The notes beneath the pieces were generated by a model, which worked only from the letters and a program-made list of their open reading frames with translations, was not told the origin of the DNA and did no database searches. A stretch of 59,681 nucleotides of DNA from Geminicoccaceae bacterium. GTDB taxonomy: Bacteria; Pseudomonadota; Alphaproteobacteria; Geminicoccales; Geminicoccaceae. The DNA lies in contig JANQPX010000044.1 in NCBI GenBank assembly GCA_028285265.1, forward strand, positions 1 through 59,681, in the 5' to 3' direction. The translations under genes were made by a program, and so were the position numbers. Positions 18,763-26,487 of the stretch are shown here, one piece after another. How positions within the stretch are numbered: the stretch's first letter is position 1; the number at the start of each line of letters is the position of its first letter.

Positions 18763-19434
18763 TTACATGATGCGTTGCCTGATCTCTTCAATTGCGGCTT
18801 CGGGGCTGGTTAAGATTGGGATGTCGGTTCTCGTCCTCGCCAAGGCTGCTGCGCTTGTCATCGAGAACTGAGCCAGCATGATGACGTCGGCATCCTCGAT
18901 GCGCGCAGCTGTCTCCGCGATGAGACAATCATGCCGGGCATGATTGCCGCCCCGCTTTGCATCAAGTGCATTCTCGCAATAGACCGTCGTTAGTGAGGCC
19001 TTGCTATGCTGCCGGCGAGCTTCAGCCCTGAATTCCCTGTCCATACTCTCTGCAGATGGTGGAAAGGAATAGATCATTGCCACCTTGCAGCCGTAGGAAA
19101 ATGCCGCCCTAAACATGGCTTCATTTGGTTTCAGAGCAGGCACTCCGACCTTTCGAGATGCCTCTTCGATACCTTCTCCAAAGGCCGAACAGGTATAGAG
19201 GATGCCGTCGGCGCCAATGTCCTCGGCATATTGGGCCAGCCTGACAATTCTCTTCTTCAGATCTGACGTCAGCGACGTTGATTGGGCCCGGTCAATAGAA
19301 AGGCCTTCTTCAAGGATCGAAATCATCTCGACTTCGGGCCAGATTTGTTGTGCGGCTTCTTCGATGGGATCGATCGCGACACGTGTCGCGTGGATCAACA
19401 CGATGCGCTTTTGGCACGTCATCGAACGCCGCAC
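18763..19434 (-). CDS. Asp/Glu racemase-superfamily protein
   Basis: This 223-residue protein shows two pseudo-symmetric halves with the racemase cysteines. The first is in GILYTCSAFGEG (about 80-90). The second position reads MLAQFSMTSAAAL, where Cys is replaced by Ser, so racemisation by the two-cysteine mechanism is doubtful. Such proteins include maleate isomerase, hydantoin racemase and decarboxylase relatives. It begins directly after the stop of the isopropylmalate dehydrogenase-like gene. A GTG at 19434 and an ATG at 19422 are both possible starts. A hydroxy- or amino-dicarboxylate substrate is inferred. Confidence 0.72.
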   Translation of the reverse strand: MRRSMTCQKRIVLIHATRVAIDPIEEAAQQIWPEVEMISILEEGLSIDRAQSTSLTSDLKKRIVRLAQYAEDIGADGILYTCSAFGEGIEEASRKVGVPALKPNEAMFRAAFSYGCKVAMIYSFPPSAESMDREFRAEARRQHSKASLTTVYCENALDAKRGGNHARHDCLIAETAARIEDADVIMLAQFSMTSAAALARTRTDIPILTSPEAAIEEIRQRIM

Positions 19435-20508
19435 CTAGACCGCTTCGACGGCGTCGGCAACAAGGCGACCGAAATCGTCGGTGTTGACCTGACCGCCGAC
19501 ATCGCGGGTGCGTTTCGCTGGATCGTCAAGTACTTGATCGACGGCTTCCGAAATCATCCTCCCGGCATCCATAAGATCTCGACGAGCACGATGTTCGCCA
19601 AGCCAGCTTAACATCATCGCGGCTGATAGAATGAGCGATGTGGGGTTGGCAATATTTTGACCTTCGATATCTGGCGCAGAGCCATGCTGTGCCTGAGCAC
19701 AGCACAGACCAGTATCCGCGTTGGCATTAATTGACCCTGCAAGACCAAGTGAGCCGGAGAGCTCCGAGGCTAGATCAGATAGAATGTCGCCGTAAAAGTT
19801 GGTTGCGACCACGACATCATAGGTCTCGGGCTGACGCACCAGAAGCGCTGCCATGGCGTCAACGATGACAGTCTCTGTCTCGACATCAGGGAATTCCTTT
19901 GCCACATCCCAAAAGCACTCGAGGAAGAGCCCATCCGTCATATGAAAGCAATTGGCTTTGTGAATTGCCGACACTTTCTTTCGACGTTGCATCGCAAGCT
20001 TGAAGGACTCACGGCAGATACGTTCCGATCCCTTGCGCGTGATTTTTCGGACCGAGAGCGCCATATCTGGGTCAGGCATCATCTCGCCGATGCCTTTGAA
20101 CATGTTTCGGTCTGAATAGAAGCCTTCGGTGGCCTCGCGCATAATAACGAGATCCATGCCAGGCGCCTTCGAAGCGAGAAAGGGGCGCGAGCGAGCCGGC
20201 CGCACATTGGCATAGAGGTCCAGTCCTACGCGAAAGCCGGCAGAAACGTTTCGGCCGCCTTCGGCGACCGGCGGATAATCCATATGCGACTGCGTGCCGA
20301 GGATGATGCCATCGAACTCTGTGCGGGCGCGATCAAGGACCTCCTCGCGTAAGGTGATGCCGTGTCTTTTGAGACTGGCGAAACCTGACGCCTCTTCTTC
20401 GAACTGGAGATCAAGACCACACTTTTCACTGGTAGCCTGCAACACATGTAGGGTTGCTGCCATAATCTCCGGTCCTATGCCATCGCATGGCAAGGTCATG
20501 ATGCGCAT
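19435..20508 (-). CDS. Isocitrate/isopropylmalate dehydrogenase-family protein
   Basis: This 357-residue NAD(P)-dependent beta-hydroxyacid oxidative decarboxylase-type protein has the family opening LPCDGIGPEI, the metal-binding YGDILSDLASEL segment and the HGSAPDIEGQNIANP adenine-binding loop. Tartrate and homoisocitrate dehydrogenases are relatives. The frame extends to 20637, but GGGGAG precedes the ATG at 20508 and the family starts there. No leucine biosynthesis genes are nearby, and its partner is a racemase homologue, so a catabolic role is more likely than leuB. That is inference. Confidence 0.87.
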   Translation of the reverse strand: MRIMTLPCDGIGPEIMAATLHVLQATSEKCGLDLQFEEEASGFASLKRHGITLREEVLDRARTEFDGIILGTQSHMDYPPVAEGGRNVSAGFRVGLDLYANVRPARSRPFLASKAPGMDLVIMREATEGFYSDRNMFKGIGEMMPDPDMALSVRKITRKGSERICRESFKLAMQRRKKVSAIHKANCFHMTDGLFLECFWDVAKEFPDVETETVIVDAMAALLVRQPETYDVVVATNFYGDILSDLASELSGSLGLAGSINANADTGLCCAQAQHGSAPDIEGQNIANPTSLILSAAMMLSWLGEHRARRDLMDAGRMISEAVDQVLDDPAKRTRDVGGQVNTDDFGRLVADAVEAV

Positions 20509-20930
20509 GCTGTTCTCCCCAAAAGCAATCCATTGTAAGTCGCCAACTCGCGCCTCTTCACCTCGACGATTTGCCTTGATCCGTCTTTGACTCACTGGCC
20601 TAAGAACACAGGCAGGACAAAACCCGCGATGATCCAAGGGCTAATGCCAACGGCCTGCCGAAGAGAATGGACCAGTCACCATCCGAAGTCGTCATCGCCC
20701 GAGTTTTCGGATTCTCTAATCGACCCCAAGAGCCTGCCCCAACGTCGGCCTTGGCCGATAGTCAGGCCCTCGACGTGGGTGAGCCTTTGCAGCCGAAGAC
20801 CAGACCTTGCTTTGCTTCCAATTGGTCTCCGTCGACGAATGACGATGCTTTCGGCCGCGAGCGTGTCGTCGTTGAACGTTGCGAACTGATTCGGGGCGGC
20901 GGCCTTCTCGTTGACGACAGAGTGCTGTTG
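20509..20930. other. Intergenic stretch without a supported gene
   Basis: Several overlapping reading frames cross this stretch on both strands, but none has a ribosome binding site or a recognisable motif. No strong hairpin seen. Confidence 0.4.
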
Positions 20931-21773
20931 TCAACCATCATCATCTGTAATCGTTGCAATGATTTCCCTCTCGGGGATTGTCGCCATTGTCGGCGCGGCG
21001 CTTAAAAACAATTTGAACGTTTCATCTCCTTCGACGTCGTCATCATCAATAATCGGAGTCTCCAATTGGCTTGACGTCGTCCCAGCCGGTAGCACCAGGA
21101 CGCCCTTGACGGCCTCATAGTCTTGGCCGGCCGTCGCCGTTCCATTGATCGTCGTATACAGTAAGACGATCTTTGCTGGAGCCTCTTTAGACAGGGTAAT
21201 CACAAAAGAAAGAGCAGACGCTGACTCGGGCGTCGCCTTGGCGCTGGCGCTGACTTCAACAGGCCCGATCTCAGATTGGCTGCTTGTTGCGGGACGATCA
21301 TCGACAATGGAATCTCTTGTCTCGACTGACGTTTCAACGTCGGGCGCTGTCGTCTTTACGACCGGCACGTTAGGCATGCGTTCGCCATCCTTTGCAGCTA
21401 CAAGCTCACCATCAACCTCGATGATGTAAACGCCGTCATCCCATGACTGCAAAGGCCCCTCGATCTGACTACCGTCTTTCATTGGATAGCGGACCGTTTC
21501 GACATCGGTTTTTGGCAAGATGAGCATGCCGCCGAAGTCAGTTCGGATTGTTACGGTGCTCAAGGTGTATCGGATGATTTCTCCTGAAATTGACGTATGC
21601 TTCGACGTCAAGAATTCGGTCGCTACAGCATGCGAGCCCTGACCAGCAAAGGCGATAATCGCTAATCCGAAGAGAAAATTAGAGCCCCAAGAACGCCATG
21701 CCCTCAATCTTTCCATGGCCCTGCGAGAGCAGATACGCCAACACCGTGATCTCAGCTTGGTCGGCATCATCAC
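20931..21773 (-). CDS. Exported repeat-module / Calx-beta protein
   Basis: This protein of up to 280 residues has an Arg-rich N-terminus and a hydrophobic signal (about 30-50, cleavage near SHAVA). Residues 55-131 hold one copy of the module seen twice in the LysM protein at 261-1844, with matching landmarks G-E-I-I, V-T-I-R, D-G-S-Q-I-E-G-P-L-Q-S-W-D-D-G-V-Y. A short Thr/Ser linker follows, then a Calx-beta domain at about 172-279 ending DDDG. The GTG at 21773 lies 6 bases after the TAXI gene; an ATG at 21716 would give a cleaner signal peptide. Co-expression with the TAXI binding protein is likely, and a shared envelope role is inferred. Confidence 0.8.
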   Translation of the reverse strand: MMMPTKLRSRCWRICSRRAMERLRAWRSWGSNFLFGLAIIAFAGQGSHAVATEFLTSKHTSISGEIIRYTLSTVTIRTDFGGMLILPKTDVETVRYPMKDGSQIEGPLQSWDDGVYIIEVDGELVAAKDGERMPNVPVVKTTAPDVETSVETRDSIVDDRPATSSQSEIGPVEVSASAKATPESASALSFVITLSKEAPAKIVLLYTTINGTATAGQDYEAVKGVLVLPAGTTSSQLETPIIDDDDVEGDETFKLFLSAAPTMATIPEREIIATITDDDG

Positions 21774-21779
21774 GGCCGA

Positions 21780-22751
21780 TCAGCAATCCTTGTCCCATCT
21801 CGAGAGATATTCAACATCTGCGTCCAAATCCACGTCCTTCCACTTAGGTTGGTATGGTTCGGCCAATAGTTCTTCAAAGTTCGCCTTCAAAGAATCGACG
21901 AAGCGGTGAACCTTGGCACATCTCGGATGTCTAGTCGGCCAGTTGTAGGCAAGCAGCACAGCAGGATTGCGAAGTGTCCTCACATCAGTGCCTGGAGCGA
22001 TGAGATTGGGGTAAACATCGGAAGACCAAGATGAAGTCTCGTATCCCTGGGGAATCGCTTCAGGGGGAATGTCGAGCAAATGCACATCATCATCTTCAGT
22101 GAACTGGGTAGCAAAGGACCAGGGAACAGCGCTGCTGCTGCCCAGCGCGGCGATCTCTCCACGTTTGAGGCGCTCCCGGGCCACCGATCTTTTCTCACTT
22201 TGAACATCGACCTCGATTCCGAGCGTCTCAAATAGATTGGTCATCGTTAGGTATGTGCCGCTTCCAATTGAAGAAAAGTGTACTTTCTGTCCGGCGAGGT
22301 CATAAATCGACTTAAATTTCTTGCTCGCAATAATATGAAGTTCGGTATCCCAGAGCCTCGTGACGTAACGAACGCGATTTTTGATGTCGGGGTGAATACC
22401 CTGCTTTTCCATGAAGTCGAGGGTATCGGCAAAGGTGATGGCGAGATCAACACCCCGAAGGTATAAAAGGTCTTCTACATTTCGCACGGCGCCCGATCCA
22501 ATCATCGGAATAGCCCGGAGCGAATAGCCGATGTCGTCGTTCACAATCGATGCCATATCTTCACAGAAATAGAGAAATGATGCGCTGGTGCGCCCGCACA
22601 TAATTCCGACGACACCTTGATTGACATGATTGCGTGTTTGCACAACGGATTGGGCTTGGCTGATTTTGGCGCTCAGTCCAAAAGCAAGGCTCGCGATGAG
22701 CAATACGGTGACAAATATGCAGCCTCGCTGGCCACGTACGACGCTATTCAT
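21780..22751 (-). CDS. TAXI-family TRAP-type solute-binding protein
   Basis: This 323-residue periplasmic binding protein has a signal peptide (about 1-34). The TAXI fold shows in GIMCGRTSASFLYFCEDMA, then GSGAVRNVEDLLYLRGVDLAI and the strand-loop VHFSSIGSGTY. AGGAG precedes the ATG at 22751 by 7 bases. No DctQ/DctM-type permease gene is adjacent; the next gene is a Calx-beta protein, so this is an orphan binding protein that may sense rather than transport. The ligand is unknown. Confidence 0.85.
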   Translation of the reverse strand: MNSVVRGQRGCIFVTVLLIASLAFGLSAKISQAQSVVQTRNHVNQGVVGIMCGRTSASFLYFCEDMASIVNDDIGYSLRAIPMIGSGAVRNVEDLLYLRGVDLAITFADTLDFMEKQGIHPDIKNRVRYVTRLWDTELHIIASKKFKSIYDLAGQKVHFSSIGSGTYLTMTNLFETLGIEVDVQSEKRSVARERLKRGEIAALGSSSAVPWSFATQFTEDDDVHLLDIPPEAIPQGYETSSWSSDVYPNLIAPGTDVRTLRNPAVLLAYNWPTRHPRCAKVHRFVDSLKANFEELLAEPYQPKWKDVDLDADVEYLSRWDKDC

Positions 22752-23216
22752 CAATGATCTCCTAAAAAAGAATCATGTCGCCAGTGCTGGGTTTCGAAAT
22801 AGCATCCAGCCAAACTTGGTGAAGCCTAACCCCATAGTGAACGTCAAAACGCCTCACTCCATACCAAGTGTTAGCTGTTTCTGGGATCCGAAAGGCAAGC
22901 GCTTTGGACGATAGGCACCACTGTCGCGTTCAAGACCAAGGGATTGATCGCCGAATGCTAGATTGAGGAGCCGTTCTCGTCCGTCTTACGATAAACCTTG
23001 CTCCTGCTTGCAATGCAAATGCTTCCACCGAACGTTGACGAGGCAGTGTTGGGCCGGCATCTTCAGATGGCGTGGCCTACGCTCAACCTCCTAAGATCCG
23101 CCCCAGCAGGATCTTGAAGGGAGGCAAAGGGACTGCTGTCTCAGGTCGCTGTCTTGGTCTCGGCGTTTCGGGTTTGGTTGCTGGGGGACTGTGTCCGGAA
23201 CTTGAAAGGCCAGACG
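22752..23216. other. Divergent promoter region, no gene seen
   Basis: This lies between the divergently transcribed TAXI and nitrilase-like genes. The long upstream extension of the nitrilase frame (from 23154) has no start signal. No clear operator or terminator was found. Confidence 0.4.
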
Positions 23217-24203
23217 ATGACACAAAACGGCAATTTCAAACGTCGGGTGCGCGCTCGAGCTGCAAAAACTGGCGAGTCCTACACGACCGCGCTCATGCAT
23301 GTTCGCCAGCGTATGGAGAACGAGAAAACCTCAGAAGCAAAGTCTGTTCGATTGGCTGTCGCCCAGACAACGGTCTGCGATGATCCCCGCGATGTGGCCG
23401 GTCTTCGCGCCTGCGGGAGCGAGACGAGAGCGCTTATGCGAAAAGCCCATGAGGTTGGTGCGAGGCTGGTGCACTTTCCTGAGGGCGCGACTTGCTCACC
23501 CAACAAGCGTATCATGTCGAGGAGCGGTCCTGAGGACGTCGGTCCTTCTGACTGGGCGCGATTCGAGTGGTCTGTCTTGCGCGAAGAGCTGGAAGCCACC
23601 AGCAAGCTCGCAAAAGAACTCGGTCTTTGGACGGTCTTGGGATCCGTGCATGAACTGACCCAACCTCGCCGACCACACAATAGCCTTTATGTCATTTCGG
23701 ATCGTGGCAAGCTGGTGACTCGCTATGACGAGCGCCTGTTGTCAAACACAAAAATCTCATTCATGTACACGCCAGGTTCCGTTCCCGTGACCTTCGAGGT
23801 TGACCGTATCCGTTTCGGGTGCGCGCTGGGCATGGAGTCGCACTTTCCCGAAATTTTTATCGACTATGAACGCCTGGATGTCGATTGCGTTCTGTTCTCG
23901 ACGACAGATGGACGTCCGGCCTTTGCCGCCGAGATGATGGGACATGCAGCGAGCAATACCTACTGGGTGAGCTTCTCGGTGCAGGCAAAGCCAGGCTTGC
24001 ACTCGCCTTCGGGGATCGTTGCCCCCGACGGCCAATGGGCAGCGCAATGTAGTGCACAGGGAAGCCCGTCGATTGCTGTTGCCGAAATCGACAACAATCC
24101 AGGAAGCCTTGCACGGCCTTGGAGGCGAACAGCGCGTACAGGCATCTATGAGCCCCATCAGGTCGATGATGATCCTCGTAGCGATGGTCGTGACAGCTTT
24201 TAG
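23217..24203 (+). CDS. Nitrilase-superfamily protein with altered catalytic triad
   Basis: This 328-residue protein combines a short basic N-terminal helix region (FKRRVRARAAKTGESYTTAL, about 7-26) with a carbon-nitrogen hydrolase fold (about 44-300). Of the Glu-Lys-Cys triad only the Glu is clear: E89 in HFPEGA. The Lys position reads YDERLL (E172-R173). The nucleophile elbow, normally C-Y-D-x-x-F-P-E, reads G205-M-E-S-H-F-P-E, with a Cys three residues earlier at C202. It probably lacks normal amidase activity or uses a shifted residue. The start at 23217 follows GAAAGG. Confidence 0.78.
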   Translation: MTQNGNFKRRVRARAAKTGESYTTALMHVRQRMENEKTSEAKSVRLAVAQTTVCDDPRDVAGLRACGSETRALMRKAHEVGARLVHFPEGATCSPNKRIMSRSGPEDVGPSDWARFEWSVLREELEATSKLAKELGLWTVLGSVHELTQPRRPHNSLYVISDRGKLVTRYDERLLSNTKISFMYTPGSVPVTFEVDRIRFGCALGMESHFPEIFIDYERLDVDCVLFSTTDGRPAFAAEMMGHAASNTYWVSFSVQAKPGLHSPSGIVAPDGQWAAQCSAQGSPSIAVAEIDNNPGSLARPWRRTARTGIYEPHQVDDDPRSDGRDSF

Positions 24204-24524
24204 GGAAACAAAAACGATTGCACTCTTGGGTCGCATGTCCGGTGATGCCAAACTGCCCGACATGCTGCCCTTACCCTGATCGCTGATATCGACGTCATCA
24301 CCTAAGAGGATCGTCCAAATGTGATCCTACAAGCTCCGTAAGGCAGATTGGTTGGTCTAATCAGTAACGTCGGAGCAAATTGACAGTCTACGCCTGGCTC
24401 GTGTGGCCAATATCAAGAGCACGATTTCTGCGCACTGGGCCGGTCAACGACTTTGACGGCGGCATGGTGAACTAAGGGCGACCACCATGCGTAAGCAATG
24501 AGGCGAATATCTTGGGGGACTAAC
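24204..24524. other. Intergenic stretch, no gene seen
   Basis: No supported ORF, terminator or repeat is visible apart from the GGGGGA ribosome binding site at its right end for the next gene. Confidence 0.4.
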
Positions 24525-25028
24525 ATGAGATTTGGCGTGTTATCGGTAGTCATCTTTTGTTGGGCATCACCGTCTTTTGGCGACGTGCAGGTGCGCTTCG
24601 ATGAAGGCGCACCAAAGGATCGGTTCACCATTTCAAACATTGGTGGATGCGCTCTCGGCGCGACAGCCGTAACGATCGACCTCCGAGGGTCGCCCTATGG
24701 CCTGATTTTCGACGTGACGGGTAGCGGCGCCGGCGTTGAGGTTTTTCAACCTTTTGAATTGTTACGAGGCGGCGAAAACCTGAAGACCCAACCAACCGTC
24801 ATGGATGGTGACAATCAGCTGACACTGGATTTCCATGGTCTCGTGGCAGGCGCATCCTTGGCATTCACGATCGACGTCGATGACACCGCAAACAGGAGCG
24901 AGACGATGGTTTCCGGTGCGGAAATTGTCGGTGCCGGTGTCGTCGTTCGAACAGGCGTCAGCTCATCAAGTGCTTCCTTTGGCGAAGATGCCATCGCCAC
25001 GGTTGCGATATCGAGCTGCACATCGTGA
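24525..25028 (+). CDS. Secreted aggregation-factor-core-like protein
   Basis: This 167-residue protein starts with a signal peptide (1-19, cleavage after SFG). The mature chain is a beta-rich domain with two Cys (NIGGCALG near residue 42 and SSCTS at the C-terminus) that could pair. The opening strands VQVRFDEGAPKDRFTI and the GLIFDVTGSGAGVEVFQPFEL segment resemble proteins annotated as aggregation factor core. The function in bacteria is not established. GGGGGA precedes the ATG at 24525, which is preferred to 24498. Confidence 0.65.
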   Translation: MRFGVLSVVIFCWASPSFGDVQVRFDEGAPKDRFTISNIGGCALGATAVTIDLRGSPYGLIFDVTGSGAGVEVFQPFELLRGGENLKTQPTVMDGDNQLTLDFHGLVAGASLAFTIDVDDTANRSETMVSGAEIVGAGVVVRTGVSSSSASFGEDAIATVAISSCTS

Positions 25029-25605
25029 CCAATGCCGGCGTCTAAAACTGCATCGATCGGTCCAGGATTGAGATGTCGCCAAACCTTGGTTCGTAAGGAG
25101 GTGGATGCTGAATTGTTACGTTATCGGTTCAAGAGCCATCCTGCATCGTGGTGTAGAACTCGACATGCGCTGACGAGCGCAAGAGAACGACGATAAGATG
25201 GTTGTGCCCTGCGCTCACTGGCTTTCTGGAGGGCCATGATCATCAATGCTTGGCGGCACCGAGCGTGCTGTAGGCAATGGGCGCCGACTGGAAGCACTCT
25301 GTGAGGCGGCCCGCGAGGAACGAGATGAACTCGCAGCTTACATCGCTACATGGCATGTAACAAACCCAAATTCAATCGGTCTGCAGGCTGCGGTGCTCGC
25401 CAACCCATGATGCGGGACACTTCACAAGTCGATTAAGGTCGGCAAGGCAATTGTGCTGTCGCCTACGATGTTCCCTTTGGCATCATCGTTCCCTCATCAA
25501 AGCCACCCGAGAGGGCCTAAAAACTACCGGATTCTAGCGGGTTCGAGATGTTCCGTGAACTTCATCTCTCCTGCCTCACAACTAGCTATGAAGGAATAAG
25601 ATCCG
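25029..25605. other. Intergenic stretch with one weak short ORF
   Basis: A 54-codon plus-strand ORF at 25246-25410 reads as an ordinary helical peptide (RRLEALCEAAREERDELAAYI) but has no ribosome binding site. It could be a relic. Nothing else is supported until the RidA ribosome binding site (AAGGAA). Confidence 0.35.
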
Positions 25606-25989
25606 ATGGCCATGAAAAGAATCAATGCACAGGATGGTGCTGAGGCAGCAGGCGCCTATGCACAAGCCGTAGAGGTCACCGGGACGACCCGGCGACTATA
25701 TATCAGCGGGCAGGCCCCAATCACAGTTCGCGGTGAGGTTCCCTCAACATTCAAGGAACAAGCAGAAACCGTCTGGAAAAACATCCTCGCGCAGCTTTAT
25801 GCGGCTGATATGTCTGTTGAGAACCTGGTTAAGGCAACAACGTTCTTAGCCGATAGAAAGTACCGTGACGAGAACAGGGATGTCCGTCAGGCAATGCTTC
25901 ATGGCCATACCTTTGCTCTCACCGTCGTTTTGGCAGGCATGTTTGAAGATGGTTGGCTCTTGGAAATCGATGCGATCGCCGAAAAGTAG
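25606..25989 (+). CDS. RidA/YjgF-family protein lacking the key arginine
   Basis: This 127-residue trimeric RidA-fold protein is normal length, with the LYISGQAP strand and the C-terminal LLEIDAIAEK strand. RidA enzymes hydrolyse reactive enamines/imines using an Arg in a P-A-R-(S/T) motif. Here that place reads T-F-A-L-T-V (A104), so imine deaminase activity is not expected. It may belong to one of the Rid subgroups without that Arg. AAGGAA precedes the ATG at 25606. Confidence 0.85.
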   Translation: MAMKRINAQDGAEAAGAYAQAVEVTGTTRRLYISGQAPITVRGEVPSTFKEQAETVWKNILAQLYAADMSVENLVKATTFLADRKYRDENRDVRQAMLHGHTFALTVVLAGMFEDGWLLEIDAIAEK

Positions 25990-26188
25990 TTTAATCACAT
26001 GGCCGACAAGCCCGGGCATGCGTTCTTCAAGATTGCCAAAGGCCCAAAGAATGAATGCGCCCATTGTGACCATCGTCACATACAGATGATGGTTCATATG
26101 TCACCTTACGATCAGCGATGCGGCACAGCGCGTCTTTCCCCCCAGACCGCTCATGCCACATCAGGGCAGACGTTATCGTCGGCCCGGA

Positions 26189-26293
26189 CTTCAGGTGCTT
26201 TCCTGAAGCTTCGAGGATCTCCAGTCCTCACGTCTCCCAGACGTTAAGCCTCCCTGATTAGCTCCGCCGGGCCGTTGTGCCCGGCTTTTTTTT
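26189..26293 (+). ncRNA. Candidate small RNA with three hairpins and a terminator
   Basis: Three perfect hairpins occur almost without gaps: 26189-26208 (CTTCAGG/CCTGAAG), 26213-26229 (GAGGA/TCCTC, loop TCTCCAG) and 26230-26244 (ACGTCT/AGACGT, loop CCC). A single-stranded CCTCCC follows at 26249-26254 and an intrinsic terminator at 26266-26293. CU-rich loops opposite ribosome binding sites are known from alphaproteobacterial sRNAs carrying CCUCC motifs. The 5' end is not located and no clear promoter is seen. A structured 3' end of the ridA transcript is the alternative. Confidence 0.5.
26266..26293 (+). terminator. Intrinsic terminator
   Basis: GCCGGGC and GCCCGGC form a perfect 7-bp stem with a 6-base loop, directly followed by eight T. 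This is a strong rho-independent terminator for plus-strand transcription. Confidence 0.9.
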
Positions 26294-26427
26294 GCCTTTC
26301 GTCAACGCACGCGCACTGGCCAAAAGGCGATCAGGATGCCGCGGCGATGCTCATCAACTAAAGAATGTTCCAGCCCCGGCTTTAGTGCGCTTTTTTTGCG
26401 ATATCGCAGATTTCTAGAAAGAGTGGG

Positions 26428-26458
26428 TTGACCTGTCCCATAGGGCCGCCTCGATAAC
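26428..26458 (+). promoter_or_regulatory. Candidate MerR-type promoter with 19-bp spacer
   Basis: TTGACC (26428-26433) and GATAAC (26453-26458) are separated by 19 bases, longer than the usual 17 and typical of promoters that MerR proteins activate by untwisting. The spacer contains CCC-ATA-GGG, a short dyad. It lies 29 bases before the MerR-like ATG, suggesting autoregulation. The site is inferred from sequence. Confidence 0.4.
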
Positions 26459-26487
26459 ATTGGCATGAGACTGCAATGGAGGTTCCT

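Noticed and set aside
25246..25410. 54-codon ORF that reads like a helical protein
   Set aside because: No ribosome binding site and no recognisable homologue; mentioned only as part of the intergenic stretch.
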